A stretch of DNA of 48,946 nt from Caulochytrium protostelioides (GCA_003615045.1 ML014251.1:1-48946), one strand, 5' to 3'. Counted from the stretch's first letter, positions 1 through 10,800 are shown. Numbers and translations are program-made. The notes: generated by a model from the sequence alone, not told the origin.

Positions 1-187
1 CCACGCCGCTCCTCCTGAGCATTTCTCTACGCATCATCATAGTCTGCTTTACCGGAGACCTCTCCCAATCTCTCTCTCCCCATATTTCTGAGTACCCCTT
101 TATCTCTCTGCCAGTCTTGCTTTCTCTGTCCCTCAGCGCGATTGTCTGTGCCATTTTCTTACCGCCGACGCGGCTGTGACAATCATC
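1..187 (+). promoter_or_regulatory. CT-rich leader or promoter-like segment at left edge
   Basis: The first 150 bases are pyrimidine-rich on the + strand, with several short CTCTCT runs, and they precede the first in-frame ATG at 188. Similar CT-rich tracts lie upstream of confident genes elsewhere in the window (NCKAP1 and the right-edge gene), so this may be a core promoter or 5' UTR. The call is inferred from composition only. Confidence 0.3.
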
Positions 188-718
188 ATGTGGTTCGTGA
201 TACTGTCGCTCGGCCGCTCGCTCGCCATCATGGCGGTCATGACCACGTGCGCGACCACGTGGACATCGACATCCCCGTTTCCGACGGATCTACAAGGTAC
301 TAGCCTTTCCCAGCTAGGAGGATCGCCCCCACCTGACTTCCCTTCATCGCGTTCCCCCGTTACCAGAGGAGTAGGGACAAATGCATTAGTACCGCCGGGT
401 GGCCAAAGCTCCCTGCTTGCTACCCCCGTCCGTCGAAGTCAACCCAAGTGGAACCGAAACGGAGTGACGGGTGGAAGCTTGTCCTTGTGGAACGTCCACG
501 TCCAGGTGGCGAAGAATTCTGGTCCGCTCGGAGCTCCCGAACAGCATCTGTCTAAAGGCCACCGCACGGACGACAATATGGAGAGCGGTCCCAACAAACG
601 CCAGCGCGCCGCATCCCGGCCAAGTTCGCACAACACGGAACCGTCGGCATCTTTGCCCGCTCACGGCGGTATCGGCTCGGAGGACGGCACAAGTGGAATC
701 ATGGTGAGCGACATGTAG
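188..718 (+). CDS. Unrecognised ORF with hydrophobic N-terminus; possibly broken
   Basis: Reading from ATG 188 gives about 176 residues. The first 25 are hydrophobic (begins MWFVILSLGRSLAIM), like a secretion signal, and the rest is polar with no recognised domain. A plausible 70-bp intron at 297-366 (GTACTA donor, CTGAC branch-like site, TTACCAG acceptor) would lead straight to a stop, so the locus may be non-functional or mis-modelled. The last third contains a second in-frame ATG at 578 followed by a basic NKRQR motif that could start a separate protein. After the TAG at 716 the same frame stays open to 934, suggesting a premature stop in a formerly longer gene. I do not recognise the family. 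Confidence 0.25.
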   Translation: MWFVILSLGRSLAIMAVMTTCATTWTSTSPFPTDLQGTSLSQLGGSPPPDFPSSRSPVTRGVGTNALVPPGGQSSLLATPVRRSQPKWNRNGVTGGSLSLWNVHVQVAKNSGPLGAPEQHLSKGHRTDDNMESGPNKRQRAASRPSSHNTEPSASLPAHGGIGSEDGTSGIMVSDM

Positions 719-2152
719 GGGTCGCATCAAGAAGCCAAAATTGCACCCGAGAAGTCTTCGAATAACTTTATTTCCGCGCTTCGAAATACAGAAGCAAAAC
801 AAGCGCCAAAGGCGCTTTTACAGCATCTTTCGGTCCGCTATACGTCAATCAGCTCCATTATGAAAAGGCTCGGCAAGGTACTCACGTCGTCTGAAAACTT
901 CATGACCTCCTTTTGTTATCGTTTTGACGACTGAGTCGACACGCCGGTCAGTAACCCCGATTCGACCGACGACTTCGTAATGCCGCAAGTAATAATCTAA
1001 TCAACTTTTGCAAACTGTACGAAGAGTGCCAAAACAATGCGTGGAACGCGCGAATCCTGAAACATATGATCCTTCTTCGTCAGTCTGAAATCAAGAATAC
1101 GATGTCGTACGTTAAGACCCAACGGCAAGGCCTCGAGCTGTTGATGAAACCCTTCAGCATCGCGGTGCCGCTTTTTGCCCCCAAGCAGGAGAAAGATACG
1201 AAATAGCCGATGTCACTAAGCCTGCAACGGCGAATACTATCGCCGGTGACTCTGAGAATATGTCGACAAAGAAGCTGCTATCTGTGCTAGGTCGCCGCGT
1301 TGACGACATGCACGCGGTCGTGACCTCTATCAAGAGCGACAATGCTGCCCCATCGCTGCCCAATCTACAATCCCCCCAGGCAATGGCTGTCAGGTTGAAA
1401 CAGCTCGAGGCTAGGGACACGCTGTTGCAGGCGAGGCAGCAAAGCCAGATATCGAAGCTCATCAGACTGGCTACTATCAAAACCCTTCCCCCGATCATGC
1501 CGAAGATTCACCACACCGCGAAAGCCGAGGCCGTTTGCGTCTCCTTATCGACAGCATCCAGCAACGCCACGCTCTCTTCACCGGAAAACAAAGATGAGGC
1601 AAAGATGCGGGCGCGTCTAATCCAAAAATTTCACGACTGGCTTCCTGGGATCACAACAGTCAATAACGGTATGGTCGGATTGGTTGTCGATGTAGAAGTC
1701 GTCCATCGGCAGTATCACGCCTGACAAATCAAGGCAGCCCATGTGAGGCGGCTTGCTACAGGCACTGATGAGTCCCTAGCATTTCTACGGGAAACAATAG
1801 CTCGAAGGCCGCTGCCTTCGAGCAAGCATCTTTTTTTATGGACGATGGGACCCCCATTGTCTGTGACGCGACCGAACAGCTCATGATCCTCCCCACTCCA
1901 GACAAAGCACGCGAAGCTGCCGAAAAATGGTTCCAGGAGGAGTTGGGCCGACACCGTGAACGACCTCATGTCCTCGGTGGCCCGATGTTTACCGCGTGGC
2001 TTCCGGCACAAGACTTTGCCGGTATTTTATTGCACCGAACCCGAAATGCCGGCGAAACTTCGACTGTCGAAGCCTTATCTAAGGAACATTTCCCGGTCAA
2101 TCATTGGAGTGGAGTACGCACCCTGTTCAGGGATGCTTTACCACGCGTTTAG
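578..2152 (+). pseudogene. Series of coding-like fragments in shifting frames; decayed or unresolved multi-exon gene
   Basis: Several protein-like stretches follow one another on the + strand but are separated by stops and frame changes. They are: 578-715 (starts MESGPNKRQR); 719-934 in the same frame past a TAG; about 970-1200 (contains EECQNNAWNARILKHMILL); 1260-1724 (starts MSTKKLLSVLGRR, with a coiled-coil-like heptad stretch near its middle); about 1728-1880 (contains LAFLRETIARRPLP); and 1838-2152 (contains EKWFQEELGRHRERP). The composition is visibly less GC-rich than the confident genes. Either this is a relic of an old gene or transposon, or a real gene with introns that cannot be placed by eye. 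No family was recognised. Confidence 0.3.
1800..1837 (+). other. Perfect 10-bp hairpin followed by a T-run
   Basis: Arms 1800-1809 and 1814-1823 are exact reverse complements around a 4-base loop, and seven T residues follow at 1831-1837. The shape resembles a factor-independent or Pol III-type terminator. In a fungal nuclear genome a functional role is uncertain, and it sits inside the decayed coding zone. Confidence 0.35.
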
Positions 2153-2274
2153 TGCATTTCGATCCCCTTGGGCTCCCTGTCCGTCGCTTCCCTCGATGGT
2201 GGGCGCATCTAGGGGGCAAGAGCGATCTCCGTTCCGACGTCTCGGTCGCACAAAGCTTGCGATCAGCGTTTCTG

Positions 2275-2570
2275 CATCTTGTTGGTCGATGCGTTCCGGT
2301 CCTGGTGCATGCCGAGACGAATCAGGTCCTGTAAAAAATGCAAAAGCAGGGTAATGGGACCAAGATCCGAGATTTGCTGTGGTGTGATTGAACATCCGAC
2401 GCTGCCTGGCCTTACCCGTCAGACCGAAGGCGTTGTGCCGCAATCCCGGGCAAGCACCGCTGCAGCTCAGGGTCGGCAAGCTCATCCGGCGATGAACCGA
2501 ATGTGTGACTGCCTCGGTGAGGGACCCCTTGGAGCACCATGGAGGGCATGGGGTGCGGCATAAGGTGCCA
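2275..2570 (+). repeat. Dispersed intergenic repeat, copy A
   Basis: This segment is the reference copy of a repeat found four times in the window. Its core, about 2391-2570, matches the reverse complement of 7314-7497 (copy B) and of about 19375-19550 (copy C). Shared blocks include GACGCTG-CTGGCCTTA, CCCGGGCAAG, GTCGGCAAGCT and GGAGGGCATG. The upstream part shares the 20-mer GGTGCATGCCGAGACGAATC (2304-2323) with copy D at 48069. No intact ORF spans it. It may be a non-autonomous transposable element or the 3' end of one. Confidence 0.7.
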
Positions 2571-2756
2571 GGAAGGGCCTATATACACGATAACGAAACA
2601 ATTACATAAACGCGTTTACTATATAATAATAAAGCAGTGCGGCAGCAGCCAGGACTGGCACATGGTCTCATCGCGCTGATCGGAGTTCCTGTGATCGGCG
2701 ATCGCCGCCCTTGACGCCGCCAACGCCGTCCTCACCCCTTCAGACGAGCGCGTCGG

Positions 2757-3947
2757 ATGGCCAGCGTCCGCGGCGTCCTGGCCGCCCGGGCCTCGTCGGT
2801 GCTTCCGCTCGTGACGCTACTCCGCACGCTCCCCGCCAAGGAAGCGTTATTTGAGATCTTTCCCACGGCCATCCGCATCACCGTCGAGAACTCGCGAACC
2901 AACCAGCTCTTTGTCCATATCACGTCCGACCTATTTGATGCTTACGAGTACACGGCGGATCCTGCGCTAGACCCCCTCGTCCCAGCCGCCGCGGCCGGCG
3001 ATGCTGGCGAGGACGCTGATGGGCCCCTGGTGGCACCGACAACCGCAGCGGCTGCTGCCGCTGCGGCCTTGACGTCATCGAGTCTGCCGATGCAGTTTTC
3101 GCTCAACCTCGAAACACTGCTGCATTGTCTGACCATCTTTGGCAACATGAGCGCGACATCCAGCCACACCACGCCCAGCGCGTCGCACGCGGGCCAGCAG
3201 GACCGACGGTACCGCGGCGGGACAACGGGCCCCTCGGCCTACGGCACGCCCGCGAGTCTGGCGGGCAGCGGCGGTGGCGGGTTCAGTAGCGCGGCAACGG
3301 CGGGCACGAAAGCCGCCTCCCTGCGGCTCCATTACAGCGCGAGCGCCGCGGATTTGCTGCTGGTGCTCGAAGACGGCGGCGTGACGACCAGCTGCCAGCT
3401 GCACACGCTGGTGCCGCAGCCGCTCTCGGCGCTCGCGGCTGTGTTTCTCGGGCACGGCGTCGTGGCGGAGGTGATGCTGCGCGCGAGCGTGCTGGCGGGC
3501 GTGTTTCACGAGTTCGACGACGAGAGCGTCGAGGCGCTGACGTTCCGGCTCGAGACGGACCCGCCGCAGTTCCAAGTCGAGGGGACGACCTTCGCCGGAG
3601 CGGTGACGGTGCTGCTAGACCCGCCCGCCGCCGCGGGAACGACGAGCCGCTCGACGCCCATGGCGATGGGGGCTCGCGGGCTCGGCATGACCGGGCTGAA
3701 CGGCATCGGCGACGCCGCCACTGAGTCTTCCCTCGAAGCCTTCCGCGTGGAGATGCCGCTGGTGACGCGGTACCAGGCCAAGATGATGGAGCCTGCCCTG
3801 CGCGTTCTAGCAGTCGCCGACCGCGTCCAGCTCCGCATCAATGCCGAAGGCTGCATGTCGCTGCGCTTTGCGGTGCCCACCGACCGCGGGACTCACTATG
3901 TGGAATCGCTGATCCCCGCCCTGATCTCTGAACTCGACGTGGCGTAG
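2757..3947 (+). CDS. RAD1: Rad1-like subunit of the 9-1-1 DNA-damage checkpoint clamp
   Basis: The 396-residue product matches the Rad1/Rec1/Rad17 family, whose members join Rad9 and Hus1 in a PCNA-like ring loaded at damaged DNA to activate checkpoint kinases in the nucleus. Visible family landmarks are IRITVENSR near residue 42, the strand-turn FSLNLETLLHCLTIFG near 113-128, LLLVLEDGGVTTSCQLHT near 200, and a C-terminal segment with VTRYQAKMMEPALRVL followed by GCMSLRFAV. At 396 residues it is longer than the roughly 280 of animal Rad1. The extra length is an Ala-rich insert near 75-105, a Gly/Ser insert near 135-185 and another near 285-315. The reading frame is uninterrupted and ATG 2757 gives the expected N-terminal strand. 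The gene converges with the kinase gene across 91 bp. Confidence 0.88.
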   Translation: MASVRGVLAARASSVLPLVTLLRTLPAKEALFEIFPTAIRITVENSRTNQLFVHITSDLFDAYEYTADPALDPLVPAAAAGDAGEDADGPLVAPTTAAAAAAAALTSSSLPMQFSLNLETLLHCLTIFGNMSATSSHTTPSASHAGQQDRRYRGGTTGPSAYGTPASLAGSGGGGFSSAATAGTKAASLRLHYSASAADLLLVLEDGGVTTSCQLHTLVPQPLSALAAVFLGHGVVAEVMLRASVLAGVFHEFDDESVEALTFRLETDPPQFQVEGTTFAGAVTVLLDPPAAAGTTSRSTPMAMGARGLGMTGLNGIGDAATESSLEAFRVEMPLVTRYQAKMMEPALRVLAVADRVQLRINAEGCMSLRFAVPTDRGTHYVESLIPALISELDVA

Positions 3948-4038
3948 CCCTTCCGTGGCATCGCCCGAGTGGCTGGCGACCCCTGAAGCGCCTCATCGCG
4001 TGGGTCATGTCAGCAGCCATTCACGATGTATCAATCCA

Positions 4039-6138
4039 TTAAGAAGGTTTGGCCGATGATGTCGACCGCTGCTGCTGATGTGATGACGATGACTGCTGCT
4101 GTTGCTGCTGCTGCAAAGCCTCGACAATCTCGGCGCTAATTCCGGGCACCTCCTTCTCCGCGTCCTCCCACGCCGCGCGCAGTCTGGTGAGCACGGCCAC
4201 GTGGCGCGGATGACGCTGCATCACGGCCGCGAGCGCCGGGCCCGCCACATCCCTCCCCCCGAGCGGACGTAGCGGCGGACGCGCCGTCGTCGTCGCCGTC
4301 ATCCCGGCACTCGACGGCGTCGCGCGCACCGTGCCCGTCTGCGAGGACCCCGTCGAGGAGGCGGCGGTGGCGGGCGGCAGAGGCGGCGCGTGTGACGGCG
4401 CGCGGTACGTGTCACGCAGCGCGGGTGCCGCGCTCGTGCGCGCCGTGGCGGGTCCTTCGGCCGTCGCGGCCTCCGTGGCCGCCGTGGGCGCCGGCGGGGG
4501 CGGGCGTAGGGTGGGCCGCTGGAAGAGCTCAGCGCGCGCGGCGACCGTGCTGCGGGAGACGGTGTCGGTCGCGCCGAGATCCGGCCGTCGACGGCCCGTG
4601 GCCGCGACGCGGATCGTCCCCATTTCGGCGCCGTCGGCGTCGGCGTCGGCGTCGTGCAGACCGCGCTGGAAGCGCAGAATCGAGGCGCCATCGTCGTCGC
4701 CCGCATCGGCGTCGGCGTCGGCGTCCGAGTCACCGTCCGAGTCCGAGGCGGCGCCTGAAGGGGGCGGCGGCGCTTTCGCCAGCGCCGAGGGGGCGCCCGC
4801 GGGCGGGAGCGGCGGTCGCGCGGGCGGCGGACGGGTCAGCGTGGAATTCAACGAAGTGGTCGAAACGGTCGCGGAGGCCGCAGGCGGAGCGGTGTTCGCG
4901 GTCGTGGTCGCGATGGCGGCGGTGGCGGGCGGTGGCCCCGTCCGTGGCTGCGGCGGTGCGCCGCGGATCGTTCCGAAATCCCAGCCGTCGCCCGACGCAT
5001 CAGCCGAGGTGGGCGGGTTGCCCCGTGGCGGGCGACCGCCGAGCACCGAGCCGTCGGCGTCGTCGTCGTCTGAGGCCGCATCGGGTTTGGTATGCGCCTC
5101 TTTGCGCATGATCAGTTCGGTGAGATAGGACGTTTTTTTGGCGGCGCGGATAAAGCGGTGCTTCAGCAGCTCTTTGACGGACGGCCGCTGCTTCGGGTCC
5201 ATGAGCAGGCACGTGGCGACGAATTCCTTAAAGGGTTTCGAGAACTGCGGCCCGTCGAGCGTTGGCGGGTCCTGCTTGGGGATCGCAAAGAGCGCCCGCA
5301 GGGGATGCAGATGCGAGAGCGGCGGGTCGCCCAGCGCGAGCTCGATCGCGGTGATGCCCACGGACCAAATGTCGGCCTTGTCGTTATACCCCGACAAGGT
5401 GATGACTTCGGGCGCCATCCAGTACGGCGTCCCGACAAACGTCTTCTTCTTGGTCATAGTCGCCGTCAGCTGGCCCGACACCCCAAAGTCCGCCAGCTTC
5501 ACCGATCCGTCGGCACTCACGAGCACGTTGGCGGCCTTGATGTCGCGGTGGATCTTGCCCTCGTCGTGCAAGTACTCAAGCCCTTTGAGGAGCTCGCGCA
5601 TGATGATGGCGATAAAGATTTCTTCGAGCGTCCCGGCCTCCATCAGCCCGAGGACACTGCCGCCGGCGCAGTATTCCATCGCAATCCACAGCGTCGCATT
5701 CTTGATGTAGGTGCCAAAGTACTTGGTGATGTACGGCGAATCGAGCTGCGTAAGAATGCGGATCTCTGACGCAATATCTTCGATCTCGTCCTCGGCATCT
5801 TCAAGATCAATCAGCTTGATGGCGACGGGCTCCAGCGTGCGCTTGTCCATCGCCTTCCAGACTTCGCCATACGCGCCGCGTCCCGCGCGCTCTGCAAAGG
5901 GGCATCGCGATGCAGCAAAAGGAAGAGGGGAGTGAGTGAGTATCACCCGGTCACTCCGATGGAGGCGGAATGGAGTGCATCGATGTCACGTTGCCTGGAA
6001 CGCCACGACGATACACCCATTCTTGTTCGGTGTTCATGATTCATTGATAGGATGTGATGAGACCGTGATCGTCGACCTACCTTGCAGTACAAAGAAGTCT
6101 TCGGGGTCAGCCGTCCCCTGGGCTTTGAAGGTGGCCAT
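4039..6138 (-). CDS. GCK-III (MST3/4, Sps1/Nak1-type) Ste20-family kinase, two exons
   Basis: Exon 1 (6138-6081) encodes 19 residues beginning MATFKAQG; exon 2 runs 5891-4039. The splice joins CTGCAAG to AGCGCGCG, restoring the ...[16 protein letters not shown] start of the kinase domain, for 636 residues in total. The Gly loop is near 23-30, VAIK Lys45, alpha-C Glu62, HRDIKAAN with Asp136, DFG at Asp154, and [10 protein letters not shown] in the activation segment. All catalytic residues are present. The stretch [14 protein letters not shown] is typical of GCK-III. A Pro/Ala/Ser/Asp-rich linker of about 280 residues follows. A C-terminal segment ([20 protein letters not shown]) resembles the GCK-III dimerisation/CCM3-binding domain, and a Gln/Ser tail ends the protein. 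Relatives act in polarity, septation and STRIPAK signalling; that role is inferred here. Confidence 0.93.
5892..6080 (-). other. Intron of the GCK-III kinase gene
   Basis: On the minus strand the intron begins GTAGGTCGAC and ends in a pyrimidine-rich CCCCTTTGCAG, 189 bases long and in phase 1. Removing it replaces an unlike N-terminus ([10 protein letters not shown]...) with one that aligns to MST3/MST4 immediately before the Gly loop. Confidence 0.9.
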
Positions 6139-7313
6139 GACCGCAGCGCCGGCAGAGCCGTGAGGAGCCGTGGGTCAGGGCCGGCGGGCCGCGAGGTTAA
6201 TGCGTGGTGTGGTAGCCGAAAGCCCACCCCTTATGTCTGCGATGGACCGCGTTGATGGGGCTCAAGGGACCAGCGGAAGGGCCTTTCATCCGTCAGGACA
6301 CGATGAAGGAAACGCTGCGGAACGCGGGTATCAAAGGTTCAGGTATCGCTCGGCTCGCAGAGGATGACCATCCAGAATCGACGAGCAAGCTGGCGACGAT
6401 CGAGCAACCGATCCGAGTGGGCGGATCCGGGCGACGGGGGCCGTGGCGGATCGGGCAAGATCACCGAACGAAGAAAAGGCACCGACCGGCGGTTGGTTGA
6501 ACGATCATACATCTATCGATGCGCAGGACAGGGGAATCGCAGCGCTGAGGGAACGGTCGGAAGAGGAAAAGGACGGCCGATCACGCCCGCTGTGGTTCCA
6601 GGCAGCTGCGTGCAGGGCGATTCCGTGCAAGGCGATGCAAGGTGCGATCGCTGCATAGGCAGGCACCGATCGGCGGACCATCCATGACCGTCGTGTACAA
6701 GGCACGATCCTGATATGTACGCGCGTATGTCCATGCCCGCGTCGTCTCGTGTGCCGATTCAGCGCATTCCGCCGATTCAGCTGGCGAGCGCCGCGCTATC
6801 GCCGCCGCGATCGGCGCGCCGGGGAGACGAGAGGAGCGAGGCCGCGGCTCGAGCCCGTCAGATGGAACCCACGGGACCGCCGCCGCGGAAAGAAAAGCGA
6901 CCGCCAAAGACCGGACGGAGGCGTCCACGGCGGTGGCTTGGCCACCCTGAGATTCGGTGCGACGCCACGCGCCGAGACGACGGCGGCGCGCATCACGAAA
7001 CGAGGTGCCCGCGCTCGTTCGGAAGCGTGCTTGACCTAGGTGTTGCTCCCTTCGGGGGCCGATCATGTCGGAGGGAGATCAAGGGAATAAATTGGGCGAA
7101 CAACCTTGCGGGAGGACAGCTCTTCGAGTTCCGACATTCGGTACAGTTGCGCGTATGACCCCCGATGAACATGTCGCAGGACACGGATAGCAGGACCAGG
7201 CGCCTGCATTGTCGGAGTTTTCGGTCTCTGCGGGGGTTGACGCCGCATTTCTGGGCACGGGATGGTCGATTTTTACGACGCGTCGCGTAGCATACGTGCT
7301 CATGTATAGTCCC
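6139..7313. other. Intergenic region without a supported gene
   Basis: This stretch holds the kinase promoter (expected minus-strand transcription from near 6138) and sequence downstream of the large gene at 7866. Short open frames exist on both strands but none shows domain-like sequence or agreement across frames. The far end carries the dispersed repeat copy B. Confidence 0.6.
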
Positions 7314-7497
7314 AACCTTACCTCCCGCGAACACCATGCCCTCCCTGGTGCCCCACGAGGAGGCCCCCACCGAGGCAGTACGCATTTGGGCGTAGTGGCG
7401 GATAAGCTTGCCGACCTTGGGCGGCAATGGAGCTTGCCCGGGATCGCGGCATAATGCCATCAGTCTCACAGATAAGGCCAGACAGCGTCGGATGTTC
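7314..7497 (-). repeat. Dispersed intergenic repeat, copy B
   Basis: Read on the minus strand, this closely follows copy A at 2391-2570. It carries CATCCGACGCTGTCTGGCCT, ATCCCGGGCAAGCTCC, AAGGTCGGCAAGCTTATCCG, ACTGCCTCGGTGGGG and AGGGAGGGCATGGTG in the same order and spacing. It lies between the kinase promoter and the 3' end of the EPG5-like gene. Similarity fades at both ends; I saw no clear terminal inverted repeats or target-site duplication. Confidence 0.75.
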
Positions 7498-7865
7498 ATC
7501 CGCCCCGACGCTTTCACGACGCTCCATAACGGTCGTCATCTCGTAACGTATCATCATCCCTTTCGCTCTTCGGTCTTTGTCCTGTCGCTCACGCAGTCGC
7601 AGTTGGGCGCGGCACTGATGATCCGATCAGATACTTGATGCTTGCTGGAGGCACCCTTTACTGGCCGAAACTTGTTAGCTGGAGTCTTGTTCGGTCTTGT
7701 TATGTGACGTCCATGCTATTGGCTCAAAAAGTGTTCATGGGAATAAAGAATGGAATCGAGGTCCGCCCACGCCATCACGCGTCTACCTCTCATGGGTCAG
7801 CCATCCGCCCCGCTCGTCGTCAAGGATGGAGTCCGGGGCTCAAGTCTGATCGGGTGGGGGCGGAT
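7498..7865. other. 3' flank of the EPG5-like gene
   Basis: This A+T-richer spacer lies downstream of the stop codon at 7866-7868 on the minus strand. I see no gene here; it probably contains the 3' UTR and polyadenylation region of the large gene. Confidence 0.5.
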
Positions 7866-10800
7866 TTAAGGATACATGGAGAGCAAGCAGCGCTGCTCGC
7901 CGAGGTACACGAGACTGTCGACGGGCTCGCCCCTGGGCGGGTGGACCGGGTCGGCGAGAACGTGCAGGGCCCAGGCCCGTTCGGCCGTCAACCCGTCGAA
8001 CTGCGTTTGGAGTGCTCGACGGTCCGACTCGAGCGTGAGCTCGGCATCACTCGGACGCGCAACCTCGGTCAGCGCGTCGTGGCCATCCTCGCCATCGGCG
8101 AGCGGCACGGCATGTGCCGGCGAGAAAGCGGGCGAGAGTGACGGGCGCACGCCGCGGCGCTGCAGGAACGCCGCGAGGGTCAGCAGATAGAGCACGGCGC
8201 GGGGTGGAAAGAGAGGGCTCGGCGAGCCGAAGGCGACTTGGGAGATCCATTCCATTCCCGTCAGCAGCAGCCGGCCTGCGCCGTTTCCTGCCTGCGCGTC
8301 GGCCCCGGGATTAGGTGGATGGACTTGCGGAGCAATCCAGGCACGGAGCACGTGGCCCACAAGCCATGTGCGCGACGGCTGCTCGGACTCCACGGGGTCG
8401 TGCATGTCTGCGCGCTGGGCCGCGTCGATGACTTCGGCGAGAAAAGGTACGATGTAGCGGAAGGCACTGAAGGGGTGGAGCAGCGGTCCCGACAGGAGCA
8501 ACGAGCCAGATCCATTGGCGTGGCGGTGACCCAGGGATGACGGCGGCGGCACCGGCAGCGACGGCGCTCCTGACAAACTAATTCCCTGGGGACGGCGCAG
8601 AACGTCTTCCAGCGGCGCGTCGGGGACGACCGCGACAAGCTGTTCGGGCGAGAGGCGCCGAAGCCACGCCAACAACTGGTCGGAAACCTTCACCATCGAC
8701 TTCGGTGACACACCGGCGGCCTGGTGAATCCACTGGTGCGCCACCGCGGCCAACAGCAGCAGCCGCGAGTGCGCAAGGCAGTCGTCCCAGAAGGCATATG
8801 GGACTTCAGCGGACAGCGCCATTGCAGCGTCGTCCCATAGTGATGCGCGGTAGGGAGGTGACTGCTGCTGCCACCACCGGGCCAGGCAAGCCTCGAGGTA
8901 ATATCCCATGCGGTCATGGTGCCAGAACCCCACAGTTTGGATCGCGCGCAGCTGGACCAAGGGCACGTGGCTCTGTTGCACCGCACGATACCAGGCGAAC
9001 GTCACGCCGTCACTCGCCGCCGCCGGCAGCGACGCCAAAACGTCGTGATCGTGGTTGCTCTCGTCGCGTGAAATGAGACGCCATGCGTGCGTAGCCAACG
9101 TGGCAAGGGCATCGTTGGCCCATCGGCTCGAGATAACCCACCGCTCAATGGCGAGCGCAAAGGGTTCCCACAGCCGAGCCACGTGGGCAGCCACAGCGGT
9201 GAGTTTTGATGACGATGGTAGCGAGGCGGCAGATGGCACAGGTGTCGAAGGCGCTGACCGGGAATGCTGTTGCATCAGCTCCACCACCAAGTTTACCGCA
9301 TAGGCCACCAGGGCCTGGCTATCCTCCGACGAGGATGCGCCAATGAGCTGCAGGCGAAGCCAGTCCAGCCACCACACAAAGGGATGGGCAGCGAGGGCTG
9401 CCTGAGTCGGAATCACGGCCAAGCTCGATGTCGGACGCCGTGTCAGCGCGCCCAGCGAGGACGACGACGAGGATGGCGAGGACGCCCATGGAGCAGGTCG
9501 CGCAGCGGTCGCGTCGACATGGCGCACAACGTCAAGCAGCAGTGTCTCGTACATGACGGCGCCATAGGCAGGGGGTAGGAAGAGTCGGGGCGGTAGCGTC
9601 AACCACGTGGCCGGGGGCAGCAGCTGCAAAATCGTGCGGGGCGCACTGAGCGTCGTGTCATGACGCGTCAGCGGCAGCGAAAGTGAGCGGCACATCGACA
9701 GAAATAGCGCCATTTGCTGGTCGCTCACGACGAGACGATGCGGCGACGACCGCGGGACCCCTTCCATCATCCACATCAGCTGCGCACACGTCCAAACCAC
9801 ACAGTGCCACTGGGATACCGAAGGGGCCGGGGATTGGGGTTGCCAGGGGTTGTGCAGTAGCCAGCGGGCCAAGATAGTGTGCGTCACGTGAAAACTGGCG
9901 AATCGCGGGTCCGCGAGCCATCGTGCCCATGTGGCAAACACGTTGTCGTCCAGCACCAATCCGCCGAGCAATAAGGCGTGCTGTCCAAACGCTTCTTCAA
10001 ACAACGAAAAGAAGTTGGGACCTTCGTCCGTTTCGTTCACCGTGTCGTCGGCATTCGCGTCATCGTTTGCCGCCGATCGTGCGTTACGAGGCGGCAGCAG
10101 GGCCGCGGCTTGCCAGGCCGCATTGAGGGCGGGCAGAGCCATCTCACGCTCGACGACCTGAACATAGAGCTGCCAGCAGTGCTGAGGAAGCCGCGATGCC
10201 ACCAGCCCGTTTTGGTGAATCTTGTAAAACAGCTCCACTTGGAGTGTGATGAGTCGCGCAACAGCGTCGCGATGCGTCGCGATGGAGGCTTTCCATCGAT
10301 GGGCGCCGATAGGCTGCGCCATCTCTTCGATGCCTGACCACGTGGCGAACCAGTGCGTCGTCAGGGCGAGCAAGAGGTCGCCACATCCCGGCTCCGTCGC
10401 GACGGCGTTTTCACTCTTGATCCCAAGCGACTGCGCAGCTGCGAGAAGCGCTGGCGTGTCGCGGAAGGAAAAGTCGCAGCAAAGCACCGTGCGCCACAGC
10501 CATTCCATGTCCCAGCGGTATGGTAAGAGATATACCATCATCGACTCCGGCAGACCCATCCCGCGAATCGCGTCGAGATGCCGGCAGAGGGACGCCATTA
10601 ACTGCCAGACGGCGTTTCCTATCGAACTGGTCGATGCAGATGCGGATGCGGATGCGGATGCGGATGCGGATGTGGATGTGGATGTGGACGCGGGTGGGGT
10701 TGGGGCGGTCATCGGCTCGCTGATCCGTGTCTGCACGTCGGTGGGACGGCGAAGCGGCAGCAACTGATGCGACACGAGCGCCGGGCGAATCACGTCCTGG

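Noticed and set aside
297..366. Intron-like segment with donor, branch-like site and acceptor
   Set aside because: Splicing it leads to a stop two codons later, so it is not used as a supported gene model.
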